NCBI GenBank assembly: GCA_030041115.1
Contig: JASHOM010000071.1
Span: 1 to 50,700, forward strand
Direction of reading: 5' to 3'
Origin: Vulcanimicrobiota bacterium
GTDB lineage: Bacteria > Vulcanimicrobiota > Vulcanimicrobiia > Vulcanimicrobiales > Vulcanimicrobiaceae
DNA length: 50,700 nucleotides
Position numbers and translations under genes: made by a program. Positions 8,767 through 18,229 of the stretch are shown piece after piece (within the stretch, counting starts at the first letter, position 1; each line of letters opens with the position of its first letter). The notes beneath the pieces are model-generated. The model was given only the letters and a program-made list of their open reading frames with translations, was not told the DNA's origin and did no database searches.

Positions 8767-10699
8767 CGCGGCCGAGCATCCGATTGCGTTCGGGCGCGCG
8801 ATCTGCGGGGACTTGGCACAAGCCGAGCGACGCGAGTGGCTCGTCACCAACGGGTTGGGCGGATTTGCTTCGGGAACGATCGCCGGAACCTTGACGCGGC
8901 GTTACCACGGGCTGCTCGTCGCCGCCTTGCGGCCGCCGCTCGCGCGCACGCTCTTGGTTACGAAATTCGACGAAACCGTCCGGTACCGCGATAGCGCCTA
9001 CGAACTGGCCGCGAATCGCTGGAAGAACGACTACGTCGCGGGGCGCGGCTTCGAACTGATCGAGCGATTCTATCTCGACGCAATGAGCCCGGTTTGGCGT
9101 TACGCGACCGCCGATGCGCTGCTCGAAAAGCGCATCTGGATGACGCGTGGAACCGATGCCACCTTCGTCGCGTACACCGTGCTGCGCGCGGCCGCGCCGC
9201 TCGTGCTGCAACTGCGCGCGCTCGTGAACTACCGCGACTTTCACGCCAACACGCACGCCGCCGACTGGGCAATGACGGTGACGCCGCGGCCGCACGCACT
9301 TCGCGTCGAAGCCTATGACGGCGCCACTGCGTTCTTCGTCGCGGCGGATCGCGGCGAGTGGAGCATCGAGAACGTCTGGTATCGCGATTTCGTTTTGGCC
9401 CGGGAGTCGCTGCGCGGGTTGGACGATCGCGACGACAATCTCTGCGCCGGCAGTCTGGCGGTGACGCTCGCAGAGGGAGAGAGCCTCACGCTGACGGCAG
9501 GCCTCAGCCTCGACGGTCTGGGCACGAGCCCTTCGAAGTCCGCATCGCAGGGCGACCGGCCCTGGTGGATCGTGCAGCTCGAGCGAGCGGCGGAGCAGTT
9601 CATCGTCGCCCGCCCGGCCGCCGGCGAGCCCGACGGATGCTCGATCATTGCCGGCTATCATTGGTTCGGCGACTGGGGACGCGACACGATGATCGCGCTT
9701 CCCGGCTTGACGCTGGCGACCGGACGCGCCGAGGTCGCCAAGAGGATCTTGAGGGCGTTTGCGCCGCTGGTCGACCGCGGCATGCTGCCGAACTGCTTTC
9801 CCGAGACGAACGGCGTTGCGCAGTACAATACCGCCGACGCCGCGCTTTGGTATGTCGAAGCTGCCGCTGCGTACCTCGATGCAACCGGCGACCAGGCGAC
9901 GATGCTGGCGTTATGGCCTTCGCTTTGCGACGTCGTTGCCGGCTATCGCAATGGCACGCGCTACGGCATTCACATGGATGACGACGGCCTCATCGTCGCC
10001 GGCGCACCCGGCGTGCAGCTCACGTGGATGGACGCGAAGATCGGCGATTGGGTGGTGACCCCGCGGATGGGCAAACCCGTCGAGATCGCGGCCCTGTGGT
10101 ACAACGCGCTGGAACGCATGGCGGCAATAGCGGCGCTGCTGCGCGAACCGTGCGAAGAATACGCCGCGCTGGCCAAGCTCGCGCGCGCCGGCTTTGCGAG
10201 ATATTGGAACGCGAGCGCGGGCTTTTGCTACGATGTCATCGACGGACCGGACGGCAACGACCCCGCGCTGCGTCCGAATCAAATCTTTGCCGCTTCGCTG
10301 CCCTATTCACCGCTGCCGCCGGACCGCCAACGGGGCGTCGTCGATGCATGCGCCGCGCAGCTTCTGACGACCAACGGCTTGCGGACGCTCGCGCCCGGCG
10401 ATCCGCGTTTCATTCCGGCGTACGCAGGATCGCCGCGCGAGCGCGACGCGGCCTACCATCAGGGCACCGTCTGGCCCTGGCTGCTCGGACCGTTTGCGAT
10501 CGCGCATGCGCGCGCTCACGGCGACAAGGAGCGCGCGCGTTCGTTTCTGGCGCCGCTGGCGGACCAACTTCTCGATCACGGCTTGGGCAGCATCTCCGAG
10601 ATCGCCGGCGCGACCGCACCGTTTCGTCCGGACGGCGCGATCGCCCAGGCCTGGTCCGTCGCCGAGCTCTTGCGCGCGTGGAAGGCTCTAGCCGACTGA
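8759..10699 (+). CDS. Glycogen debranching enzyme, amylo-alpha-1,6-glucosidase type
   Basis: A 646-residue protein starting with TTG inside the end of the preceding glycosidase gene. The N-terminal GDE_N-like domain opens with [19 protein letters not shown] and [20 protein letters not shown]. The C-terminal (alpha/alpha)6 catalytic domain contains [19 protein letters not shown] and the late [10 protein letters not shown] motif carrying the likely catalytic acid. The 600-700 residue length fits the archaeal/bacterial enzymes that lack the transferase half of the eukaryotic protein. It should hydrolyse alpha-1,6 branches of glycogen. It is convergent with the hydrogenase-like hyfB gene, only 14 bases away. 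Confidence 0.93.
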   Translation: MADAAEHPIAFGRAICGDLAQAERREWLVTNGLGGFASGTIAGTLTRRYHGLLVAALRPPLARTLLVTKFDETVRYRDSAYELAANRWKNDYVAGRGFELIERFYLDAMSPVWRYATADALLEKRIWMTRGTDATFVAYTVLRAAAPLVLQLRALVNYRDFHANTHAADWAMTVTPRPHALRVEAYDGATAFFVAADRGEWSIENVWYRDFVLARESLRGLDDRDDNLCAGSLAVTLAEGESLTLTAGLSLDGLGTSPSKSASQGDRPWWIVQLERAAEQFIVARPAAGEPDGCSIIAGYHWFGDWGRDTMIALPGLTLATGRAEVAKRILRAFAPLVDRGMLPNCFPETNGVAQYNTADAALWYVEAAAAYLDATGDQATMLALWPSLCDVVAGYRNGTRYGIHMDDDGLIVAGAPGVQLTWMDAKIGDWVVTPRMGKPVEIAALWYNALERMAAIAALLREPCEEYAALAKLARAGFARYWNASAGFCYDVIDGPDGNDPALRPNQIFAASLPYSPLPPDRQRGVVDACAAQLLTTNGLRTLAPGDPRFIPAYAGSPRERDAAYHQGTVWPWLLGPFAIAHARAHGDKERARSFLAPLADQLLDHGLGSISEIAGATAPFRPDGAIAQAWSVAELLRAWKALAD

Positions 10700-10713
10700 A
10701 CTCGAGAGCGGGC

Positions 10714-12849
10714 TCACATCCAAATGACGATGGCAAGCGCGACGACGAGCGTCCCGAGCGCATATCCGACGTACGCGGGAAGCCGCCCGTGGTGCATGCG
10801 AGCTAAAAAGGAGGCGAACCTCCGGACGGCCTGGGCAACCGGCTCGGCGAGAACGCGGTCGGCAGAGAACACGTCTTCACGCCGGCGGCGGATCGCGGAG
10901 CGAAAATGCTCGTAGATCGTTTCGCGGTCGTTCTCGACCTCCGTCGGATTGAAGATCGCATTGAAGATCACGCGTACGGGATTCGAGAATCCGGTGGCCG
11001 TGTAGGTCATCTCGGGAAGTAACGACCGCAGGCCGCCGGCCCAGACGCGCGACCGGTCGATGGCGCGCCGGCGGGTCACCAGCGCTACCACGCCATACGT
11101 CACCCCCAGCAACGCGATGATGATGAACGTCAAATAGGTCGTCGACATGGCGAAGACGACCGGGTTGGCGCTTCCGCCGCGCAGCATTGCGACCCAACCG
11201 CGACCGGGCAATCCCATTCCGATTTGCGCGCCCAGCGCATGAAACGTCGCCACGAAATCCGGGGGAAGCGGATTCGGCGGCGCCGCCGGCCTGAAGAACT
11301 GGGGTATGAGGGCGGTCACGATCGTCCCCGACCCGAAGAAATCGGCCGCCGCGCGCCCGATGACGGGCAGCACGTACGTCGGCAGAACTCCGAGCCCGAT
11401 GCATTCGAGCGCGAGCAGCGCCATGCCCAGGCGCATCGTGCTCGGCGCCTCCCCGACTCGCGGCAGCGGCGTGCGCGCCTTTCCCAAGAACGTCATGCCG
11501 AAGGCTTTGACGAAGCAGGTCACGGCAAGCGCCGCCGTCAACGCGAGGATCGCGCCGCAGAGCGCGAAGACTATCCGCAGCCCCAGCGGAGAGAGCTCGA
11601 CCGCGCGCAGCAACGCCTGGAAGGTCAACCACTCGCTGACGAATCCGTTGAGCGGCGGAATGGCCGCAATGGCCAGCACGCCGACGAAAAAGAACGCCGT
11701 CGTCGCCGGCAAAATGCGAATCAATCCTCCGAGGCGATTCATCGAGCGGCCGCCCAACCTTGCGTCGAGCGTCGCGGCGCCGAGAAAGAGCAGTCCCTTG
11801 TACGCCGAGTGATTGGCGACGTGATAGATGCCGGCCGCAAAGCCAAGCGCCGCAAAGACGCTCTGATGCGCGGCCGTGAAGACGAAGGCCACTCCGAGAG
11901 CGGTAACCGCGATGCCCAGGTTCTCGACCGAGCTGTACGCCAGCATCACCTTGAGGTCGTCCTCGATCGTCGCGTAGAGAATTCCGATCAAGGCCGACGC
12001 CGCGCCGATCGCAAGCACGACGATCCCCTCGCCGGCGAACCGCACCGGAACCAACTCGACGTTGACCAGAACGATGCCGTACACGCCGAGATTGAGGATC
12101 ACGCCCGAGAGCAGCGCCGAGACGTTGCCGGGCGCCACCGGATGGGCGCGGGGCAGCCACGAGTTGACCGGCAGCAAGCCGGCCTTTACGCCGAAGCCGA
12201 AGAACGAAAGCATGAAGATCGTCCATGCCGCCACGGCCGAAAGGCCGCCCGCCGGCACGCCGAAGAGCAGCGAGCCGGATCCCGCTCGCGCAAGGAGCAT
12301 CGCGGCCATTGCGGCGATCGTTCCGGCTTCGCTCATCGCGAGCATGATGAACGCGGCTCGAACGTTGCGTTCCCTTCGCCATTCGTAGGCAACCAGCGCG
12401 GCGCTTGCGATCGCGACGACCTCCCATACGATGAAGAACGAAACGATGTCGCGGCAGATGAAGATCGCGATGATCGCGGCGAGCAGCACGCAGTACCAGG
12501 AGCTGAATGCGCGCAGCGAATACTCGTGCCGGTAGCGATCGAGATAGCGCAGCGAGTAGATGGACGTGGGGATGTAGACGAACGCCGCGACGCAGGCAAA
12601 AAGCGCGCCCAACGGCGTGGTGCCGACCGCAATCGGCCCAAGCACCGGAAACGACCAGAGCAAACGATCGCCGCTCGCGCCGCCCAGCAAGACCGCGCCG
12701 CCCGCAACGAGCGCGAGCGTGGCCGCAATGCAGCTCGCGACCAGCAACAGCGCCGGTGCGCGCCGCTCCGGCAGGACGAGCGCTACCACCGCACCGGCCA
12801 GCGCTACCGCAACCGCGATGCCGGTGAGCAGCAGAGGGAGCTGATTCAT
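10714..12849 (-). CDS. hyfB: Complex 1 antiporter-like membrane subunit, HyfB/NuoL type
   Basis: A 711-residue polytopic protein of the NuoL/M/N-Mrp antiporter family and last gene of the first six-gene complex. Start ATG 12849 (MNQLPLLLTG) overlaps the small-subunit stop (ATGA). Conserved ion-pathway positions are present: a Glu in VWEVVAIASAA, a Lys in GFGVKAGLLPVNSWLPRAHP, and YSSVENLGIA. The C-terminal tail, after ~residue 600, holds a lateral helix-like extension (ITRRRAIDRSRVWAGG; NPVRVIFNAIFN) and a final membrane helix, as in HyfB. Retention of these residues predicts working proton or sodium translocation. It should act with the HyfC/E/F/G/I-like proteins encoded upstream. Confidence 0.92.
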   Translation of the reverse strand: MNQLPLLLTGIAVAVALAGAVVALVLPERRAPALLLVASCIAATLALVAGGAVLLGGASGDRLLWSFPVLGPIAVGTTPLGALFACVAAFVYIPTSIYSLRYLDRYRHEYSLRAFSSWYCVLLAAIIAIFICRDIVSFFIVWEVVAIASAALVAYEWRRERNVRAAFIMLAMSEAGTIAAMAAMLLARAGSGSLLFGVPAGGLSAVAAWTIFMLSFFGFGVKAGLLPVNSWLPRAHPVAPGNVSALLSGVILNLGVYGIVLVNVELVPVRFAGEGIVVLAIGAASALIGILYATIEDDLKVMLAYSSVENLGIAVTALGVAFVFTAAHQSVFAALGFAAGIYHVANHSAYKGLLFLGAATLDARLGGRSMNRLGGLIRILPATTAFFFVGVLAIAAIPPLNGFVSEWLTFQALLRAVELSPLGLRIVFALCGAILALTAALAVTCFVKAFGMTFLGKARTPLPRVGEAPSTMRLGMALLALECIGLGVLPTYVLPVIGRAAADFFGSGTIVTALIPQFFRPAAPPNPLPPDFVATFHALGAQIGMGLPGRGWVAMLRGGSANPVVFAMSTTYLTFIIIALLGVTYGVVALVTRRRAIDRSRVWAGGLRSLLPEMTYTATGFSNPVRVIFNAIFNPTEVENDRETIYEHFRSAIRRRREDVFSADRVLAEPVAQAVRRFASFLARMHHGRLPAYVGYALGTLVVALAIVIWM

Positions 12850-13541
12850 GCCGGCGGTTCCTGGCCGCAGAGCGCGCGCAGCGCGCCGATGATCGCCAAC
12901 GGCGGCGGCGGGCATCCGGGCACGGTCAAGTCGACCGGCACCGCATCGGCGGCGCCGCCGGCGGACATGACGGACGGCCCGAAAATGCCGCCGCTGGCGG
13001 CGCAGGCGCCGACGGCAAGCACGCGCTTGGGCGACGGCATCGCCTCGTACGCGACCTTGAGCGGGCCGGCCATCTGCCGAGTGACCGGACCGACGACCAA
13101 AAGAACGTCGGCCTGACGAGGCGTCGGCGTGATGAAGATGCCGAAACGATGGAGATTGTACGAGGGTCCGGTCAGCTGTGCCAGCTCGTTCAAACACGAT
13201 CCGCAGTCGCCGGCGTCGATGATGCGAACGTGAATCGAATGCTTGAAGCGCGAGCCGAATCGTTCGACGGCGTCCGGATGCGCCCAGCGGACGTCATGGC
13301 GCCACTCCTGCGCCGATTTACAGCGCATGCAATCGACGCATCGATCCGGCTGGACGCCGACGACTCGGTCCTGAGCTTCGAGCGCGCCGGTCGGACAGCG
13401 CGCGGCGATCTCCGCGGCCTGCGCCGGCGTCGAAAACTCCGTGGCGCGCGGCAAACCCGGGGACAAGCTCTCCGGCAGCGCCTCGGGCGCGGGGCCTTCG
13501 GTCAAGACGCCGGCGCGCAGACCGCGCCAGAACCAGCTCAT
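12846..13541 (-). CDS. hyfI: Complex 1 small subunit: ferredoxin-like module fused to NuoB/HyfI domain
   Basis: A 231-residue peripheral subunit. Residues 49-74 hold a single ferredoxin-type cluster site, with C49 in a CP motif plus C68, C71 and C74 (RCVDCMRC). Residues ~100-231 are NuoB/HyfI-like and keep all four proximal-cluster ligands: C113 and C116 (DCGSC), C180 (VGACAASGGIF) and C210 (PGCPPPP). It can therefore carry two [4Fe-4S] clusters. Four-base ATGA overlaps join it to the large subunit before it and hyfB after it. The fused ferredoxin site appears to replace a separate HyfH-type ferredoxin, since none is encoded in the operon. Confidence 0.9.
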   Translation of the reverse strand: MSWFWRGLRAGVLTEGPAPEALPESLSPGLPRATEFSTPAQAAEIAARCPTGALEAQDRVVGVQPDRCVDCMRCKSAQEWRHDVRWAHPDAVERFGSRFKHSIHVRIIDAGDCGSCLNELAQLTGPSYNLHRFGIFITPTPRQADVLLVVGPVTRQMAGPLKVAYEAMPSPKRVLAVGACAASGGIFGPSVMSAGGAADAVPVDLTVPGCPPPPLAIIGALRALCGQEPPA

Positions 13542-15097
13542 CGGTCGTTCTCCGCGACCGAAAGATCGAGCGTCGCCAGGACGATCGGGAAATCTTGAAA
13601 GGCGAAACTCTCCGTGGCAACGTGAAACCCGTGCCAATTCCGGAAGGACGGCGGCGTCAATCGATAGCGGCTTACGGTACCGTCCGCCTCGAGCTCGACC
13701 CATGCAAGCGAAGCTCCGCGCGGCGCCTCGCTCCAGCCCAGCCCGCGACCGGCACGCATCGCCGCGTCGATTCGCGTGCCGTCCGCGGGCAGATCGCGAC
13801 AGAGCGCGGCCATGATCCGCACCGACTCTTCCATCTCCGCAAACAGCACGCGTAAGCGGGCGTAGCCGTCGCCTTCCTCTTCGATCGGTACGTTGAACTC
13901 CAGACCGGAGTACGGAGCGTACGGCTGAACGGCGCGCATGTCGGCGGAGATCGCGGCCGCGCGGGCAAAGGGGCCGACCAGCTCGAAGGTTTGCGCGGCC
14001 TCGCGGTCGACGATGCCCACGCGTTCGATGCGGTCCAGAAAGCTGCTCGATCTTTCCAATGCGCCGCGCAGCGCGTCGACCTTCGGCCGCAGCGCGTCGG
14101 CTTTGCGCAGACACGCCTCCAACGCCGGATCGGCAAAGTCGCGCTGCAAGCCGCCGATCGCGAGCACGCCGAACAAATAGCGATGTCCGCAAAGCTCGCC
14201 GGAAATCCGCAGGAACTGCTCTTCCAGCCACAGCGCTTGGCTGGCCGCGACGGACAGCGACGTCGATTCGCAGATTTCACGGATCGACGTCATGTGATGG
14301 CGCAAGCGCTCGAGCTCGGCGAAAAATCCACGCAGCGCCTCGGACCGCCGCGTCAGCGTCGCACCGAGGGCGCGCTCGACGGCGCGGCAATACGCGAGTC
14401 CGTTGCCGATTGCGCTGGTTCCGGCACAACGCTCGGCGAGCAAGAGCGCGTCCGCGGCGGTGCGGCCCTGCGCGATCTTTTCGATCGCGCGATATTTGTA
14501 GAAAAGCCGCGGCGTCGCCCGGACCACGTCTTCGCCGACCGTCTCGAGGAGGAAGAGCGCCGATTCGGCTCCGCCGGAATAGACCGGACCGACCGGCATG
14601 ACGAACGCGCCTTCTTCTTCCAGAACGCGCTTGGGCCGCCATTCGCGCCGCTGCACCGGAAGATCCTCGCCGCTTTGAACGAACGGTCGCATCAAACCGG
14701 CGTTTTCGGCCCATTGATCGTCGTGCAAGACGAAATCTCCCAGGCGGGGATGCTGGGCAAAGCGGACCGAGAACAGATCCTCGATCTCGCGTTCGAACCA
14801 ATCGGCCGCAATCGTCACCGGGGTGAGGCTCGCAATCGTCCGGTCCACGGGATTGAGCGCGATGATCAGCTGCGCCCAACCCGGATGCGCGGTCGCGTAG
14901 AAGCAATAGCGCAGCTCGAGCTCGTGACGACCTTCCGTTGCGACGATCGTGCCCAGCCTCCAGCGTTGCGCGCTAAAATACTTCGCGACCGCCCGCAAGT
15001 CCTCACGCGGCAGTACGGCAACGATCGATCCGTCGTCGACGCGCCACTCGATCGACGGCCAAATGGAACGCAGGACGTTCAAGACGTCGCTCAGCAT
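13538..15097 (-). CDS. hyfG: Complex 1 large subunit (NuoC-NuoD/HyfG type) lacking [NiFe] ligands
   Basis: A 519-residue fusion of a NuoC-like N-domain (DWFEREIEDLFSVRF near 99-113) and a NuoD/hydrogenase large-subunit domain. The first metal-binding motif (ERVCGIC in group 4 hydrogenases) reads AERCAGTS at 221-228. By equal-length alignment to the following AYCRAVE block, both ligand positions are non-cysteine (A225, S228), with one displaced C224. The C-terminal DPCxxC is replaced by DLSVAENDR, giving S513 and E516. With no [NiFe] ligands it should not make or oxidise H2. This matches energy-converting hydrogenase-related (Ehr) complexes, where the subunit serves as a coupling scaffold or binds something else. 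Confidence 0.9.
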   Translation of the reverse strand: MLSDVLNVLRSIWPSIEWRVDDGSIVAVLPREDLRAVAKYFSAQRWRLGTIVATEGRHELELRYCFYATAHPGWAQLIIALNPVDRTIASLTPVTIAADWFEREIEDLFSVRFAQHPRLGDFVLHDDQWAENAGLMRPFVQSGEDLPVQRREWRPKRVLEEEGAFVMPVGPVYSGGAESALFLLETVGEDVVRATPRLFYKYRAIEKIAQGRTAADALLLAERCAGTSAIGNGLAYCRAVERALGATLTRRSEALRGFFAELERLRHHMTSIREICESTSLSVAASQALWLEEQFLRISGELCGHRYLFGVLAIGGLQRDFADPALEACLRKADALRPKVDALRGALERSSSFLDRIERVGIVDREAAQTFELVGPFARAAAISADMRAVQPYAPYSGLEFNVPIEEEGDGYARLRVLFAEMEESVRIMAALCRDLPADGTRIDAAMRAGRGLGWSEAPRGASLAWVELEADGTVSRYRLTPPSFRNWHGFHVATESFAFQDFPIVLATLDLSVAENDR

Positions 15098-15099
15098 GC

Positions 15100-16524
15100 C
15101 TACGTACCCAAGACGCGCGCGGCGCTTTGCAGCACCGCGCCCAAGCCGCTGGGCATCCAAACGCCGAGCACGACGACCGGGATCGCTCCCAGAGCCAAGG
15201 CCCACAGACATGGCGCGGGCAACCGGATTCGTCCAGCCTCCGGCTCGCCGCCCACCATGTTCGTCACGTGACGGAGCAATCCGAAAAATGCCAGCACGAT
15301 GAAGACCGCAAGCAGCGCGATCGCGAGATAGAGATGCGCCAGGATTCCCGATTGGAGGATCGCCAGCTCGCTGAGAAAGACCGCGAACGGAGGCGCCCCG
15401 CCGATTGCGAGCGCACCGAGCAACAGGGCGGCCGCGGCCGCGCGGCTCGTTCCCAGCAAGCCTCGCACCCGGGCGATCTCGCGCGTTTCCGTGGCCATGA
15501 GCGCCGCGCCGGCCGCATAGAAACAGAACGATTTCGTAACGGCGTGCGCGAGCAACTGCCAGATGACGGCAACGTCGGCCGCCGGCGTGAAGATGCCCGC
15601 CGCCGCAATCACGATCCCCATGTGCTCGATGGTCGAAAACGCAAAGAGACGCTTGTAGTCGTGCGTTTGCACGATCAGAAATGCGGCGGTTCCGACCGAG
15701 AGCAGCCCGGCAACGAGAAACCAGGAACCGACGTGCAGCGCCGCGTCGCCTGCGAAGACGTCGCGCAGCCGGAGCAGCACGTAAAGAACCACGCTCGTTT
15801 CGATTCCGGAGAGCATGGCGCAAACGGGCGAGGGAGCTTGGCTGTGCGCGTCCGGCAGCCAGGTGTGCAGCGGCACGAGCCCGATCTTCGCTCCGTAGCC
15901 GACGAGCAGCAGCGCGAAGGCAACGCCCAGCAGCGCGTGCGGCATCCGGGCGGACGCTTCGCGCAGCCCGGTCCACGTGAAGTCGGTGCTTCCCGTGACG
16001 TGCAGTGCCCAGAAGAGCAACAGCACGCCCAATACGGCGATCGTCGCTCCCAGCAGCGTCAGCACCATGTACTTCCACGCCGCCTCGAGCGCTTCCACGC
16101 TCAACGCGTAGCTGACGAGCAGCACCGAGAGCAGCGTCGTCAGCTCGACGAAGATCCAGACGACGCCGATCTCGCTCAAGAGCGGGATGCACAGCATCGA
16201 GAACGCAAAGAAATTGAAATTCGCGTAATAGAGCCGGATGCGCTCGCCCGGCTCGCCTTTGAGATATCCCCACGAAAAGAGCGAAGCGGTCAGGTAAACG
16301 AGCGCGATCAACGCAAGGAAGAACGCCGCCAGCGAGTCGAGGCTGACCCAGTTGCGGACGAACACGATCGTGCCGCCGGCGCGTAGCGCGGTCAGCGGGA
16401 TCAGCGAAAATCCAAAGGTCAGCACCGAAGCGACGAACGTCACCCACGGCGCGGCCCGGTCGCTTCGTGGAACGGCACACCACAGCGCGGCGACCAGCGC
16501 GAGCAGCGGGGTGAACGCGATCAT
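15100..16524 (-). CDS. hyfF: Complex 1 antiporter-like membrane subunit, HyfF/NuoN type
   Basis: A 474-residue polytopic protein of the NuoL/M/N family. I prefer ATG 16524 over an in-frame GTG at 16533, because it makes the ATGA overlap with hyfE seen throughout the operon and has GGGAG eight bases before it. Ion-pathway signatures are intact: FVELTTLLSVLLVSYAL (Glu), VGYGAKIGLVPLHTWLPDAH (Lys and His) and FSTIEHMGIVIAA. It is the second proton-channel-like subunit of complex 1 and lies between hyfE and the large subunit. Confidence 0.92.
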   Translation of the reverse strand: MIAFTPLLALVAALWCAVPRSDRAAPWVTFVASVLTFGFSLIPLTALRAGGTIVFVRNWVSLDSLAAFFLALIALVYLTASLFSWGYLKGEPGERIRLYYANFNFFAFSMLCIPLLSEIGVVWIFVELTTLLSVLLVSYALSVEALEAAWKYMVLTLLGATIAVLGVLLLFWALHVTGSTDFTWTGLREASARMPHALLGVAFALLLVGYGAKIGLVPLHTWLPDAHSQAPSPVCAMLSGIETSVVLYVLLRLRDVFAGDAALHVGSWFLVAGLLSVGTAAFLIVQTHDYKRLFAFSTIEHMGIVIAAAGIFTPAADVAVIWQLLAHAVTKSFCFYAAGAALMATETREIARVRGLLGTSRAAAAALLLGALAIGGAPPFAVFLSELAILQSGILAHLYLAIALLAVFIVLAFFGLLRHVTNMVGGEPEAGRIRLPAPCLWALALGAIPVVVLGVWMPSGLGAVLQSAARVLGT

Positions 16525-17189
16525 CGGATCCACTCCCGCAACGCCGCGAGGCCGCCCACTTCGGTCGTGCCGATGCGGCGATAGGCGGTTCGCGCGAGCA
16601 ATGCAACGATGAACGCGAGCAGCGGCACGTCGAACGCGATCGCGAGTTCGGCAATCAGAGGAAAGTCGGGCGCAACGGCGATTCCGGCGAGAAACGCCGC
16701 GTTCTCCATCGCGAGAATCCCGAGCAGCTGCGGCACGGCCTCCACGCGAACCGCAAGCAGAAACAGACCGACCAACAGACCGGCGACGCCCATCGCGAGG
16801 TTCCCCGCGGAGAGACTCGGCGCCGCGTGGATCAGCGGCTGCGCGAAGGCGTAGCCCACCAGCGTCAGCCCGAGCGAGATCAGCAGCGCGGCGGGGACGT
16901 CGATCGTCTGAGCGAGCTCGCGCCGTTGATTGATCTCACCCGGAACGAGCGCCCGGATCACCCACGGTATGATCACCACCTTGCTGAGCACCGTCACGCA
17001 CCCGAGCGCGACCAAGTGCCACGAAAGCGGCGAGGCACCCAGCAGAAAGGCCGATGCCGCCAGCAGCAGGGATTGCACGATGAACAACTGCATGCACGCG
17101 CCGATCTGACGCGTAACCGTCATTGCGATCGTCGCAATGATGAACAGGCCCAAGACCAGCGCGTTGAGCTCGACGATGATTCCGTTCAC
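16521..17189 (-). CDS. hyfE: Complex 1 membrane subunit, HyfE type
   Basis: A 222-residue polytopic protein with about six or seven hydrophobic helices, corresponding to HyfE, a NuoK-like subunit with an N-terminal extension. A NuoK-like half near residues 140-200 contains ILAMENAAFLAG, keeping the membrane-embedded Glu found in NuoK/MnhC proteins. The GTG start at 17189 overlaps the hyfC stop (GTGA). A GGAG lies about eleven bases upstream. This subunit normally links the antiporter modules to the NuoH-like anchor. Confidence 0.88.
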   Translation of the reverse strand: MNGIIVELNALVLGLFIIATIAMTVTRQIGACMQLFIVQSLLLAASAFLLGASPLSWHLVALGCVTVLSKVVIIPWVIRALVPGEINQRRELAQTIDVPAALLISLGLTLVGYAFAQPLIHAAPSLSAGNLAMGVAGLLVGLFLLAVRVEAVPQLLGILAMENAAFLAGIAVAPDFPLIAELAIAFDVPLLAFIVALLARTAYRRIGTTEVGGLAALREWIR

Positions 17190-18136
17190 AGCCGCAGGAG
17201 CTCCGTTACCATCGCCGTCACCGAAACCACGAAGGCGGCGCCGAGAAACTCCGAGATTCGGAAGAGCCTCAGCTTCGCATACGACGACTCCACGACGACC
17301 ACGGCGACCACGAGCGCTACGATCTTGAGCGACACGGCTGCCGCGGCGCCGACGATCGCCACGATGCTCCCAGTGCTCGCCAACCCCCACGGTGTCGTGA
17401 GCACGTTGAGAAAGATGATCGCGAGCACCGTGAACTTCATGTAGCCGCCGTACTTCACCAGCGCGGCGGAGCGGCCGGAGAGCTCCAACGCCTTCGATTC
17501 GTCGATCATCGCGAGTTCGAAGTGCCCGCTGGGATTGTCGACCGGGATGCGCCCGGTTTCCGCTAAGATGATCATGAAAAAGGCGATCAGCAGCAGGATG
17601 TGAGACGGCGCGAAAAAGTTGGCGATCGGATGAACCCAGTGCTGCTGCACGATATACGGGATCGTCGAGTTCGCGATGAAGGAAACGGTAAAGAGCACGA
17701 CGATGATGACCGGCTCGGCGAGAAAGCCGACCATGCGCGTGCGGCTGGCTCCCATCGCGCCGTACGGATTGCCGGCATCGATCGCCGCCAGCGTAAAGAA
17801 GAGCCCGGACACGGCGAAAATGAAGCCGGCGGCCAGCATGTCTCCGGCGAAGGCGAGAAAGAGCGGGAAATCGGTCAATACCGGAATCAGCAGCGTGATG
17901 ATCAACGGCACGATGAAAATCAGATAGGGCGCCGTGCGGAAAAGCCAACTGCTCTCGGCCGATATTCGTTCGTCCTTGCCGAACAGCTTGCGAAGGTCCC
18001 GATACGGCTGAAAGATGCTCGGACCGCGCTTCGATTGGACGATCTCTTTGAGGCGCGCCAAGATGCCCGCAAAAAGCGGTGAAAGCAGCAGCACGAACGC
18101 AAGCTGCGCTAAATTGAGAGCGATGGACTCGGCCAT
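17186..18136 (-). CDS. hyfC: Complex 1 membrane anchor, HyfC/NuoH type
   Basis: A 316-residue NuoH-like protein, first gene of complex 1. Family motifs include RLKEIVQSKRGPSIFQPYRD near the N-terminus, ASRTRMVGFLAEP in the middle, and AETGRIPVDNPSGHFELAMIDE in the loop that carries E-channel glutamates. It couples the hydrophilic arm to the membrane pumps. The start is ATG 18136. A TAGGAG sequence lies 16 bases upstream, further than usual, and can be sequestered by the 3' strand of the fluoride riboswitch at 18175-18220. Regulation by fluoride is therefore predicted for the whole hyfC-E-F-G-I-B operon. Confidence 0.93.
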   Translation of the reverse strand: MAESIALNLAQLAFVLLLSPLFAGILARLKEIVQSKRGPSIFQPYRDLRKLFGKDERISAESSWLFRTAPYLIFIVPLIITLLIPVLTDFPLFLAFAGDMLAAGFIFAVSGLFFTLAAIDAGNPYGAMGASRTRMVGFLAEPVIIVVLFTVSFIANSTIPYIVQQHWVHPIANFFAPSHILLLIAFFMIILAETGRIPVDNPSGHFELAMIDESKALELSGRSAALVKYGGYMKFTVLAIIFLNVLTTPWGLASTGSIVAIVGAAAAVSLKIVALVVAVVVVESSYAKLRLFRISEFLGAAFVVSVTAMVTELLRL

Positions 18137-18152
18137 TGTATCGAGAGAGTTT

Positions 18153-18180
18153 CTCCTAGCGAGCGCCGTCGACCTAGGAG
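18153..18180 (-). promoter_or_regulatory. Riboswitch expression platform before complex 1
   Basis: In the minus-strand transcript, the pseudoknot strand of the aptamer runs into CTCCTAG (18180-18174). This is perfectly complementary to CTAGGAG (18159-18153), which carries the only Shine-Dalgarno-like sequence before hyfC. The two structures are mutually exclusive: fluoride-bound pseudoknot leaves AGGAG free, and the unbound RNA hides it. There is no T-run after the hairpin, so translational control is more likely than termination. Confidence 0.65.
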
Positions 18181-18220
18181 CCATCATCCCTGCCTGGGCG
18201 CTCGCGAGCTCCATCGCGTG
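18175..18220 (-). promoter_or_regulatory. Fluoride riboswitch (crcB motif) controlling complex 1
   Basis: On the minus strand, hairpin 1 is CGCGATGGAGCTCGCG with the conserved GATG in its loop. A second short hairpin (CCC-AGGCA-GGG) and TGATGGCTCC follow. The loop GGAGC can pair with GGCTCC as the crcB pseudoknot. GATG and TGATGG correspond to the bases surrounding the Mg/fluoride site in the known fluoride aptamer fold. It lies 38 bases before hyfC on the same strand. Confidence 0.88.
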
Positions 18221-18229
18221 TGATCAGGT

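Noticed and set aside
11224-13116. Long plus-strand ORF (630 codons) opposite the complex 1 genes
   Set aside because: Arg/Glu/Asp-rich shadow of hyfB/hyfI; no domain, and the opposite strand encodes clear families.
10714-18136. Functional group 4 [NiFe]-hydrogenase or formate hydrogenlyase
   Set aside because: All four metal-binding cysteine positions are replaced, and no hydrogenase maturation or formate dehydrogenase gene is in the window.
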